DNA from: a virus
Virus record (IMG/VR): IMGVR_UViG_3300012985_000014
Span: 1-46,717 of that record
DNA length: 46,717 nt
Strand: one strand, 5' to 3'
The notes below the pieces were generated by a model. That model did no database searches. It had not been told where the DNA came from and worked only from the letters and a program-made list of their open reading frames with translations. The position numbers were made by a program, and so were the translations under genes. Position 1 is the first letter of the stretch. The number at the start of each line of letters is the position of its first letter. Shown here piece by piece: positions 7,276-14,884 of the stretch.

Positions 7276-8191
7276 AGGACAGACCGACGACACCAGCGAC
7301 GCGGAAGACCTTGCGGCGCTGAGAGGCGCGGCAGATGGCGCCCCGGCCGCCGACAAGGAGCCGGACGGCCCCGCTGTACCGCCCGCGCCCGAACCGGGTA
7401 AGTCCGTGTCCGTCGAGGCACCGAAGTCGCGCCGCCAGCGCGCCGAGGAGGAGCGCAAGGCAGAGTTGACGCGGATGTCCGAGACCATCAAGGAACTGCG
7501 CGAGCGGGACTCTGCGCGTGATCGCCAGCTTGGCGAGCTGACCGGCCACCTGTCGGCGCTCGCCCAGCAGCGCGCGGCCGCGCCCCCGGTACAGGCATAC
7601 CAGCCGCCCCCGCCGCAGATTCCTGATCCGCGCGACCTTCGCCGGCAGGCGCTCAAGGCGCTGGACGCCAGAGACATGGACCAGTATCACGAGTTGCTCG
7701 AGCAGGCGAACACCGCCGCGACGATGCGCGCCATCGCGCCTGCGCTACAGCGCGTGGCCCAGCAGCCGCAAGCCCCCGTCCAGCAGCAGGTGCCCGCCGA
7801 GTTAATGGCGTACTTCGCGGCCTACCCGGACGTGGCGACGCACCCGTCTCGAGACAAGCTGCTGATGGCCAAGAACGCCGAGCTGGAGGCGCTCGGGTAC
7901 CCGGAAGGCCCGGGGCGCGTGAAGGCCGTGTTCGACCATGTCCAGGCGACCGTGAAGGCCGGCAAGGGCGCGCAGCGACAGGCCCCTGGGTTCGATCCGA
8001 GCAGCGCCGCCGCGCTATCGGGCACGCCCACCGCCCGCCCGGCTGGGGGCAGCAGCGGCCCCGGCAAGGGCGAGCCGCGCGTCGAGCTGAACGCCGAGGA
8101 GCGCCGCATGTGGAAGGCGGCGGGATTCACCGACGAGACGGAGCTGGCGCGGTACGTCGCGCAGTCGAATCCGGGTCGCGTTCTCCGCTGA
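7265..8191 (+). CDS. Scaffold-like head assembly protein
   Basis: This 308-residue acidic protein is rich in Ala, Gln, Pro and Glu. A coiled coil spans about residues 57-105 (R-Q-R-A-E-E-E-R... to L-A-Q-Q-R) and a helical region about 115-165. The C-terminal helix E-L-N-A-E-E-R-R-M-W-K-A-A-G-F-T is typical of podoviral scaffold proteins. It lies just upstream of the head genes and overlaps the co-chaperonin by 11 bases. No protease motif is seen. The call rests on composition and position. Confidence 0.65.
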   Translation: MLLEGQTDDTSDAEDLAALRGAADGAPAADKEPDGPAVPPAPEPGKSVSVEAPKSRRQRAEEERKAELTRMSETIKELRERDSARDRQLGELTGHLSALAQQRAAAPPVQAYQPPPPQIPDPRDLRRQALKALDARDMDQYHELLEQANTAATMRAIAPALQRVAQQPQAPVQQQVPAELMAYFAAYPDVATHPSRDKLLMAKNAELEALGYPEGPGRVKAVFDHVQATVKAGKGAQRQAPGFDPSSAAALSGTPTARPAGGSSGPGKGEPRVELNAEERRMWKAAGFTDETELARYVAQSNPGRVLR

Positions 8192-8194
8192 GTA

Positions 8195-8228
8195 TTGACA
8201 TTCCAGAATTCGTCAGGTCTACTTGACG
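8195..8228 (+). promoter_or_regulatory. Sigma70-type promoter before the capsid genes
   Basis: TTGACA at 8195-8200 is a perfect -35 box, and TCTACT at 8218-8223 lies 17 bases later as a 4/6 -10 box. The -10 region is part of GGTCTACTTGACG (8216-8228), also found at 138-150 and 492-504. This 120-base gap is one of the few in the structural module, so extra transcription of capsid genes is plausible. A CTGACC/GGTCAG hairpin at 8290-8307 lies just before the next start. Confidence 0.5.
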
Positions 8229-8311
8229 ATGTAGTTAGGGCGTAATTCCTCGGGGCAGTCGACCGAGTGAGCCTGGCACCGATTCCGCGCTGACCAACCC
8301 GGGTCAGAGGC

Positions 8312-8836
8312 GTGAAACAGGGTCAAGGGTCACTCATGCACGTTCCGAGTCGCAACGACGCCCCTGCCGGTCTGGACCTTCACGCGCAGTCTCGAGCGCA
8401 TGAACTTTCGGGCAAAGACCCGAACTTTCATTACGAGTACAAGTCGCTTGATCCGAAGCATCCGCAGTACTTCGGGAACTACCTGAAGCAACGCGAGATC
8501 GGAAATCAAGTCGCCAAGTACGTGTTCGTCGATCCGTGGGAAGTGGTCCACCAGGGCGAAGTCGAGCAGGGCCGCAAGCGCGCGGATGACACCAAGGGCG
8601 TGGACACGAAGGTGACCCACGGCTCGATGGTGCTCATGCGTACGCCCAAGGCGAACGCCGAAAAGGTGCACCTGATGAATGACCGCATGGTCAACATCCA
8701 GAGCGCCGCGCTGCACTCGAACGAGCGGAATCAGATCGAACAGACCCGCTTCGGGGCGCAGGTATTCAGCGGCGACGTCACCAGCGGCGCTCATGCCGCT
8801 CCGGTCGTTTCCGCCAATTTGACCGGAGGCAAGTAA
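8312..8836 (+). CDS. Head-region structural protein
   Basis: The protein has up to 174 residues from GTG 8312, preceded by AGAGG. ATG at 8336 is the alternative start and gives 166. It is polar and mixed alpha/beta with few hydrophobic runs and no cysteines, and contains H-Y-E-Y-K-S-L-D-P and V-D-P-W-E-V-V. Its place between scaffold and capsid genes, behind its own promoter, suggests a minor head or decoration component. Family not recognised. Confidence 0.65.
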   Translation: MKQGQGSLMHVPSRNDAPAGLDLHAQSRAHELSGKDPNFHYEYKSLDPKHPQYFGNYLKQREIGNQVAKYVFVDPWEVVHQGEVEQGRKRADDTKGVDTKVTHGSMVLMRTPKANAEKVHLMNDRMVNIQSAALHSNERNQIEQTRFGAQVFSGDVTSGAHAAPVVSANLTGGK

Positions 8837-8839
8837 GTC

Positions 8840-9442
8840 ATGGCGAACTCAGCTCTTCCCGGGTTTCGCCCCGTCTACGTGAAGGGTGGCGGCACCGTCA
8901 CCTACCGTCGCGGGCGAGTCCTCACCAACAACACCACCGCAATCTTTCAGTACGACGCCGTCGTGCGGGCCGCTGGCGGCGACTACACGGTTGCCTCCGT
9001 CACCACCACGGCGACTCAGGGCAGCTCGGGCGGCGTGGTCTACACCGACGCGGCGGGCACGCGGCGCGAGGCGAAGTACCTCCCGGCCGCCACGCTCTAC
9101 ACGTCGTCTGGCAACGCGCCCGACAACGCGAGCTACGTCTACCTGGTCGACAACCTGGTCAACACGGTGTTCACGGCTTCGATTGCCGGCGCAGCCGTCA
9201 CGCTGACCGACGAAAACCTGAACCTGGCGATGGTGCTGGGCGCCGGGTCGACGACCACGGGTCTGTCGGGACACACGCTGACCCGCACGGGCATCGCGGT
9301 CACCGCGACCATCCCGTGGCGCTTCGAGGGTCTCGTCATCGGGTCTCCGATCAATGACGTCGACCTCATCAACACCGCAGCGTTCGTTACCGCCAACTGC
9401 ACCTTCGACGAGCCGGCCCTGTCGGCCAGCTTGGGAGTGTAA
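8840..9442 (+). CDS. Probable head decoration protein
   Basis: This 200-residue beta-rich protein has many Thr, Ser, Gly and Val residues, alternating hydrophobic strands and almost no charge. This is typical of virion surface proteins. It lies two bases before the capsid gene and has the Shine-Dalgarno GGAGG about 11 bases before ATG 8840. Capsid-stabilising proteins are usually encoded here. The assignment is positional. Confidence 0.6.
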   Translation: MANSALPGFRPVYVKGGGTVTYRRGRVLTNNTTAIFQYDAVVRAAGGDYTVASVTTTATQGSSGGVVYTDAAGTRREAKYLPAATLYTSSGNAPDNASYVYLVDNLVNTVFTASIAGAAVTLTDENLNLAMVLGAGSTTTGLSGHTLTRTGIAVTATIPWRFEGLVIGSPINDVDLINTAAFVTANCTFDEPALSASLGV

Positions 9443-9444
9443 CC

Positions 9445-10341
9445 ATGTCAGTACTCAACATTGCCCAGTGGTACGCCGCTATCGAGCCCGTCGAGCGCAA
9501 GTGGTTCAACTCCGCGATGGCCAAGATCGTCGAGCAGTTCTCCCAGATTGCGGAGGTCGACTCCATCGACGTTCCGATCCGGGAGTTCAGCGAATGGGGC
9601 GGTCCTCAGCAGCTCGAGCTGAAGCCGGAAAACCAGGCGATGAACGTGCGAACGGTGATGCTCGGCACGCCGAAGCGCGTCCAGGTGGCGACCTTCGCGG
9701 GCGCCATCGAAATCAGCCGCGAGGCGGTCACCGACGTCAAGATCTCGCAGCTGAAGACGCCGGCTCAGGCGCTCGGCCGCGCGGCCAAGAAGACGCCGGA
9801 GTACCTGTTCGCGCAGTTCATGGACCGGTCTCACAACAGCGCGTACCCGGTCACCGCCGACAACATCAACCTGTGCTCGGCGAGCCACGTGACCCCGTAC
9901 GGCACCACGTACGCGAACACGCTGGCGACCCCCGCCGCGCTGTCGGAGACCTCGCTGGAGGACATCCGCACCGCGCTGCGCACGACCATCGGGCCGGACG
10001 GCATGCTGGCGCCGGTCACCCCGAAGGCGCTCATCGTTCCGTCGGCTCTGGATGTCCTGTCCGAGAAGCTGACCAAGAGCGAGAAGACACTGGGCAGCGC
10101 GAACAACGACCCGAGCGTTATCCAGGGGATGAAGCGGATCGTGTTCGACTACCTGACGAACACCACGCGCTTCTACGTCCAGACCGATGCCGACAACGGC
10201 TTCTACTGGAACTGGCGCGAGAAGCCGACCTTCGAGCGCGACAACGTCTCGCTGACGATGCAGGCGATCTTCATCTGCTTCTTCCGCGCGATGTGGGGCG
10301 CCGAGAACGCCCGTTGCGTCTACGCATCCGACGCCACCTAA
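9445..10341 (+). CDS. Major capsid protein
   Basis: The 298-residue product has the organisation of HK97-fold head proteins. There is a helical start (A-Q-W-Y-A-A-I-E-P-V-E) and an E-loop-like stretch with R-T-V-M-L-G-T-P. The segment I-E-I-S-R-E-A-V-T-D near residue 90 is followed by a long helix and the A-domain-like stretch P-K-A-L-I-V-P-S-A-L. A closing strand is Q-A-I-F-I-C-F-F-R-A. Mu gpT-type and similar capsid proteins share the S-R-E segment followed by a helix. Position after scaffold and decoration genes agrees. No cleavage site is evident, fitting a separate scaffold. Confidence 0.8.
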   Translation: MSVLNIAQWYAAIEPVERKWFNSAMAKIVEQFSQIAEVDSIDVPIREFSEWGGPQQLELKPENQAMNVRTVMLGTPKRVQVATFAGAIEISREAVTDVKISQLKTPAQALGRAAKKTPEYLFAQFMDRSHNSAYPVTADNINLCSASHVTPYGTTYANTLATPAALSETSLEDIRTALRTTIGPDGMLAPVTPKALIVPSALDVLSEKLTKSEKTLGSANNDPSVIQGMKRIVFDYLTNTTRFYVQTDADNGFYWNWREKPTFERDNVSLTMQAIFICFFRAMWGAENARCVYASDAT

Positions 10342-10353
10342 GGAGCAACGACC

Positions 10354-11343
10354 ATGGGACTTCGATCAAGCAAGACGATCACCGGGTTTCCCGGCATCGT
10401 CGCCAGCTACGGTCAGCCGAACCCCTCGGGCGTTGCAGCCGGAATCGCACGGTACTGGGGCGGCGGCGAGGTCATCTACGTCGGCAACCGCTCCGGCCTC
10501 AAAGCCGGCGACGGCTCGACGCCGAACAACCCCATGTCATCGCTCGTCGGAGCCGGGGGCGCTCTCGCGGCGCTCCAGGGCACGACCGGGCGCGGGCACG
10601 TGATCTTTCTGCTCCCTGGCTCGTCCTACTCGGTCGATGCAGCCGACTGGGCGAGCCTCACTGCCGCGGCGAGCGACTTCGCTATCGTCGGCTTGGGGAC
10701 CGGAAGCGCCCGGGCCTCGCTGACGTGGACCACCGCGACGTCGACCTGGCTGCTCGACACTGCCAACGTCGCCATCGACGGCGTCCGGCTGAACCTGGAG
10801 CCGACCACCGGAACCGTCAACGTCGCAGCGCCCTTCACCGTCTCGGCGGCGGGATGCGCGATTCGAAACTGCCGGATCAAGACCGGCACCGACGCCAACA
10901 ACAAGGTGACCATCGGCATCACCGTCACGACCGGTGGCGATGAATTCGTGTTCGAAGACAACCACGTCACGGGCGCCGCCCTGGCCACCATGACCACGTT
11001 CATTCGACTGACCAACGTCGATGCTCCGGCCATCCGCCGCAACCGCATCCGCTGCGGCACCACGGCAGCGGCGGTGGGCGTGATTCAGGAACTGACGACG
11101 GTCTGCACGAACATCGACATCAGCAACAACATCCTGCACAACAACGCGGCCAGCTCCACGGCCTGCATCACTGCGGCCCTCGCCAGCACGACCGGCGACA
11201 TCTACGGCAACTACTGCCGAAACATGACCGACGGATCGAACGCGCAAATCGTCGTTACCTCTGGTGACGTCGAGTTGTTCCAGAACTACGGCGTCAACAA
11301 CAGCAACGAAACGGGCATCCTGCTCGGCACGCCGTCGGTGTAA
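10354..11343 (+). CDS. Beta-helix virion protein next to the capsid gene
   Basis: The 329 residues form repeated short strands with N and T ladders (I-R-N-C-R-I, F-E-D-N-H-V-T-G, I-R-R-N-R-I-R-C, I-S-N-N-I-L-H-N, I-Y-G-N-Y-C-R-N). This is the signature of a right-handed parallel beta-helix. The first 50 residues are glycine-rich and could dock to the head. AAGGAG lies 11 bases upstream of ATG 10354. Beta-helix proteins are usually tailspikes, so this place directly after the capsid gene is unusual. It could be a capsid decoration or a displaced depolymerase. Confidence 0.65.
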   Translation: MGLRSSKTITGFPGIVASYGQPNPSGVAAGIARYWGGGEVIYVGNRSGLKAGDGSTPNNPMSSLVGAGGALAALQGTTGRGHVIFLLPGSSYSVDAADWASLTAAASDFAIVGLGTGSARASLTWTTATSTWLLDTANVAIDGVRLNLEPTTGTVNVAAPFTVSAAGCAIRNCRIKTGTDANNKVTIGITVTTGGDEFVFEDNHVTGAALATMTTFIRLTNVDAPAIRRNRIRCGTTAAAVGVIQELTTVCTNIDISNNILHNNAASSTACITAALASTTGDIYGNYCRNMTDGSNAQIVVTSGDVELFQNYGVNNSNETGILLGTPSV

Positions 11344-11346
11344 CCC

Positions 11347-11613
11347 ATGGGGACCAGGCCGACGGAGTTCGTCAATGGCGAAGTCCTCACGGCCTGCTCC
11401 ATCTGCGGGCGACGCCGTCTCTTCCCGTCACAGGTGGTCCTTTCCCCGGACCGCCTGTGGCGGTGTACCGAGTGCAACGAGCTGACGGCCTACGAATACA
11501 ACCAGCAGATTGCGGCTGCACGCCAGCGGCGGCCCGAGCCTGATACCGGCATCGGCATTGGCTCGCAGTTCGACCCTAGCTTTCCCACTGACTCAGACAT
11601 GGGGTTCCCGTGA
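11347..11613 (+). CDS. Small zinc-ribbon protein
   Basis: The 88-residue product has C-S-I-C near residue 17 and C-T-E-C near residue 40. These form a CxxC...CxxC zinc ribbon spaced by about 20 residues, followed by a polar tail rich in Pro, Asp and Gly. It begins three bases after the beta-helix gene. Such ribbons bind nucleic acid or stabilise structural complexes, and which applies here cannot be told. Confidence 0.65.
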   Translation: MGTRPTEFVNGEVLTACSICGRRRLFPSQVVLSPDRLWRCTECNELTAYEYNQQIAAARQRRPEPDTGIGIGSQFDPSFPTDSDMGFP

Positions 11614-12305
11614 GCGTCAGATACGCAACCGTCACAGCGATGCGCGCCGCCCCGACCAGCGGGTTCAACACCGCCGTGGCGAATACGTGCTACGTCGACA
11701 GCCTCGGGGACTTCTTCAACTTCATCCCCGGGTCCACGGCGACGGATGTGTCGAACGTCATCGTTTCGTCGAGCGACGCGCTGGGGAAGTGGTTCCGCAT
11801 GTGGATCGGACGTCAGGGCGTCATCGACCCCGGGGCCACGCTGACGGCGGCGACCACGTACACGTCGCCGACTTGGACGGCGGGGCTGTACCGGAAAATC
11901 ATCCTCGAGCTTGAAGTCTCGTGCTCGGCCTTCAGCTACTTCCGCTTCCAGGCGAACGCCGTTGCCACGTCGGTCTACACCGACATTGGGTACAACAACA
12001 ACTCGGCGGTAGCCAACGACTCAGCGGTCAAGGGCACCAACGGCTTCGCTCGGGTCGGCGTCTGCATCGCGGCCGGCAATAACAACGTCATGCGGACGCA
12101 GTTCTGGCCGCTGACGACCGGGCGGACTCGTCTGGGGCTGTCCGAGTCGATGAGTGACAACAACTCGGGGACCCTGGCGAACTCGATGGGTCGCGCTGTG
12201 CAGTTCGCGTTCTGCGACACGACCACTGACGTCACGTTCATCACGGCATCAGTGACCGGGGCGACGATGACGGGAATCGCGAAGCTCTACGGGGAGCTAG
12301 CATGA
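11610..12305 (+). CDS. Virion-associated beta-rich protein
   Basis: A GTG start at 11610 overlaps the preceding stop. The 231 residues are rich in Thr, Ala, Ser and Asn with alternating strands (Y-R-K-I-I-L-E-L-E-V, F-R-F-Q-A-N-A-V), resembling a jelly-roll or other surface beta domain. It precedes the tail adaptor gene with a 4-base overlap. No family is recognised. Confidence 0.55.
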   Translation: MSVRYATVTAMRAAPTSGFNTAVANTCYVDSLGDFFNFIPGSTATDVSNVIVSSSDALGKWFRMWIGRQGVIDPGATLTAATTYTSPTWTAGLYRKIILELEVSCSAFSYFRFQANAVATSVYTDIGYNNNSAVANDSAVKGTNGFARVGVCIAAGNNNVMRTQFWPLTTGRTRLGLSESMSDNNSGTLANSMGRAVQFAFCDTTTDVTFITASVTGATMTGIAKLYGELA

Positions 12306-13015
12306 CCATCGGGGCAACCACCACGTTCACCGAGTCGCGCGACGATATCATCGCCGAGGCGCTGGAGACGTGCGGGGCGATCGAACCGGGCGGCACGCGC
12401 GACGCGACGAACAGCAACCTATTCACGATGGGCGAGCGCGCGCTCAACCGCGTGGTCAAGTCCATCGACGCGAGCGGCGTGCACCTGTGGCACTACCAGC
12501 GCCGTACGACCACGACCACTGCGGGCACGGCGTCCTTCGTCGTTGCCTCTGACGTTCTCGGCCTCGACGGGCCGGTCCGCTACACGCGCTCAGGCGCGAC
12601 GGCGGCGCTTCAGGCGTTGCCCATGTCGCGCGACGACTACATGGCGCTGGCTGACCGGACGACCCAGGGACCGTCCACGCGCTACTACGTCGAGCAGCTG
12701 TTGACGACGACCACGGTCTACCTGTGGCCCGTGCCCGACGCGACGGGTGACACCGTCGAGTACACCGCGTGCGTGCGCGGCGCGGACTTCGTCACGGGCG
12801 CGGACACGGCCGACTTCTGGGCCGAGTGGCTGAACTGCCTGGTCTACGGGCTGGTCGTCGAGCTGGCGCCCAAGTTGTCGCAGTCGGCGTTGATGGACCG
12901 GTTCAAGCCGATGTTCGACCGTGAACTCGACAAGCTGGTCAACAGCGACAACGAGCGCGGACCGATGACGCTGGTCCCGTACGGGGCCATGGGCAACTTC
13001 GGGGGGGCTGGCTGA
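12302..13015 (+). CDS. P22 gp4-like tail adaptor
   Basis: The 237-residue product matches the plan of podoviral head-completion proteins such as P22 gp4. A helix (R-D-D-I-I-A-E-A-L-E) is followed by L-N-R-V-V-K-S-I-D and then W-H-Y-Q-R-R with strands. Further on come D-Y-M-A-L-A-D-R near residue 115, G-P-S-T-R-Y-Y-V, L-W-P-V-P-D, and helices ending at L-D-K-L-V-N-S. These proteins bind under the portal and close the packaged head for tail attachment. The gp10-like gene nearby supports it. Confidence 0.75.
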   Translation: MTIGATTTFTESRDDIIAEALETCGAIEPGGTRDATNSNLFTMGERALNRVVKSIDASGVHLWHYQRRTTTTTAGTASFVVASDVLGLDGPVRYTRSGATAALQALPMSRDDYMALADRTTQGPSTRYYVEQLLTTTTVYLWPVPDATGDTVEYTACVRGADFVTGADTADFWAEWLNCLVYGLVVELAPKLSQSALMDRFKPMFDRELDKLVNSDNERGPMTLVPYGAMGNFGGAG

Positions 13016-14526
13016 TGGCCGCGACCGTCTCACTGATCCAGATGCTCGCGTCGGGCGCCCTCACGTCTACGGGCGCGCCCATCGCGTCTGGCAAGGCTCG
13101 CTTCTACCTCCCAGGCACGCTCACGCCCGTCTCCGTCTACTCGGACAGCGCGGGCACCACGGCCATCACGCCCCCGCTCACGCTCACGGCTGGCGGCACG
13201 GGCATCGCGTACACGAAGGTCCCGACGCGGCTCATCCTGAAGGACAGCACCGAGACCACCACCTACTTCGATGGGCTGGTCAACATCCACCGCGCCGAGC
13301 AGCTGGAGATTCAGAGCGCGTCCGTGAACGGCGGGACCGAGACGACGTTGCAGACGTTGCTCGACGGCATCGGTACGTCGTTCGGCGGCACGGCGGGGTT
13401 GTGGCAGGTAAAGGTCAATACGTCAGCGACCGAGCGCAACCTAAAGACTGTTCTGGGAGAACTAAAGGTCAGCGTGAAAGCGTTCGGCGCGGTCGGAGAC
13501 GACATCACCGACGACCACACCGCGCTGCAAAATGCGTTCACGTTCGCGGCAAATGCCTCGGGAACTGTGACGGTGTACTTCCCGTCGGGGTTCTATCGGA
13601 ACTCGTCCGCTATCTCGTTCGGCGGAACGCAGGTCAACGTAGAGGGCGAGGGCCCTGGCAACAGCATCATCCGGAATACGGGAGCGGCGGCGAACACCTT
13701 CTCTGTCACGTCGACCTTCACGAGGTGGAAAGACCTCGCGATCACTCACTCGTCGTCGTCCACGGGATTCGGCGTCTCCTTCACCGGGGGCGCCGGAAAC
13801 CACATCTTCGAGAACGTCCAGGTCGATAGCCATGCGTCTGCGATTTCGACGAACCACACCGTGCTCTATGTGGCCGGTAATTCGTCGTTGACGACTTCGA
13901 CGGGGAGCGTGGTGGCGGCGATCGCGCACACGGGAACGGGCCGCGTCTACGTTATCGGGTCAAGCCTGCTGTCGTCCGCTGGAAAGGGCGTGTCGACCGA
14001 CACGGGGAACATCTATTTGGTCGCGTCGTCCGTCAGTGCGGGCACCTACGGAATCGACATGACCGGGGCATCTTCAACGCTCCGGTCGTTCGGGTCGTCG
14101 ATTTCAGGATCAACCGCTCCCGTCCGGACTGCGACGACCAGCGGCGCGATGCAGTTGCAGGCGACGACCCTGAATGCGTCCGTCGTTGACCAGCGCACGG
14201 GCGCCCCGGTCGCCTATTCCCTGTCGGTGAACGGGTCGGTCACGCCGCTGCCAGACCAGACCGAGTCCATACGCATCATCGCGACGGCCGCAATTACGGT
14301 CACGATTAACGCCGCGATCGCCCTCGGCTTCGGTCGGAAGTTCTCGATCATGCTGGTGAACAGTTCTGGCGGCGCAGTCACCTGGACGTTCAACGCCCAG
14401 TACAAGCTCCAGGGCGGCGCAGCTCCAGCACCAGCTACCGGCAATCTCATCATCTCGCATTTCGAGTACGACCCGATCAACTCGGTCTACAGGGAGACGG
14501 CGCGGTCTGCGTCGATGGCGATCTGA
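13015..14526 (+). CDS. Tailspike with pectate-lyase-type beta-helix
   Basis: The 503-residue protein has an N-terminal beta-rich head-binding region (residues about 1-100) and a short linker. Near residues 150-205 it carries the tailspike motif V-K-A-F-G-A-V-G-D-D-x3-D-D...Y-F-P-S-G-F-Y. Repeated strands of a parallel beta-helix follow and a beta-sandwich-like C-terminus ends it. Proteins of this build bind and often cleave surface polysaccharide. Catalytic residues cannot be assigned by eye. ATG at 13015 shares one base with the upstream stop. Confidence 0.8.
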   Translation: MAATVSLIQMLASGALTSTGAPIASGKARFYLPGTLTPVSVYSDSAGTTAITPPLTLTAGGTGIAYTKVPTRLILKDSTETTTYFDGLVNIHRAEQLEIQSASVNGGTETTLQTLLDGIGTSFGGTAGLWQVKVNTSATERNLKTVLGELKVSVKAFGAVGDDITDDHTALQNAFTFAANASGTVTVYFPSGFYRNSSAISFGGTQVNVEGEGPGNSIIRNTGAAANTFSVTSTFTRWKDLAITHSSSSTGFGVSFTGGAGNHIFENVQVDSHASAISTNHTVLYVAGNSSLTTSTGSVVAAIAHTGTGRVYVIGSSLLSSAGKGVSTDTGNIYLVASSVSAGTYGIDMTGASSTLRSFGSSISGSTAPVRTATTSGAMQLQATTLNASVVDQRTGAPVAYSLSVNGSVTPLPDQTESIRIIATAAITVTINAAIALGFGRKFSIMLVNSSGGAVTWTFNAQYKLQGGAAPAPATGNLIISHFEYDPINSVYRETARSASMAI

Positions 14527-14534
14527 TGCGCGGC

Positions 14535-14816
14535 CTAGTAGCAGTACGCGGCGCAGTTCACGGTGACCGCGCCCTTCGTGCCGACGCAACCGGTGGCGGG
14601 GTTGGACGCAACGCCGGTCTCCTGGTCGACCGTCTTGTAGCAGACGCCCATGCCGTCGCGAGACGAGGCGTAGGCGAACTTCGGATCGCACGGAGCAACG
14701 AACGCCAGCTCGCCGCAGTCCCCGCCCGCCGAGACCGTTCCCAGGGAGGGGCCGACGTATTCGCATCCGACGGCCGAGAAGAACAGCAGAACCAGGGCAA
14801 GTTTCTTGGTATTCAT
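14535..14816 (-). CDS. Cys-rich lipoprotein encoded against the late module
   Basis: The 93-residue product starts with a lipoprotein signal peptide: N-T-K-K, a hydrophobic stretch and Cys at residue 18 preceded by A-V-G. The mature part has six further cysteines, enough for three disulfides. AAGGAG lies eight bases upstream of the ATG. It is the only leftward gene in the structural module and fills a gap between tailspike and gp10-like genes. This is the classic place for a moron, an independently expressed gene useful to the lysogen. Surface masking or superinfection exclusion would fit, but no homologue is recognised. Confidence 0.75.
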   Translation of the reverse strand: MNTKKLALVLLFFSAVGCEYVGPSLGTVSAGGDCGELAFVAPCDPKFAYASSRDGMGVCYKTVDQETGVASNPATGCVGTKGAVTVNCAAYCY

Positions 14817-14884
14817 TGGGCAGGCTCCTTGGCGGGGTGTTGGTTGTCCGCCTCTGGGGTTAGACGGGCTGCCTGTTCCACCAG

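Noticed and set aside
9354-10943. 529-codon frame overlapping the capsid gene on the same strand
   Set aside because: Arg/His/Gln-rich translation in a shifted frame. The capsid and beta-helix genes fit much better.
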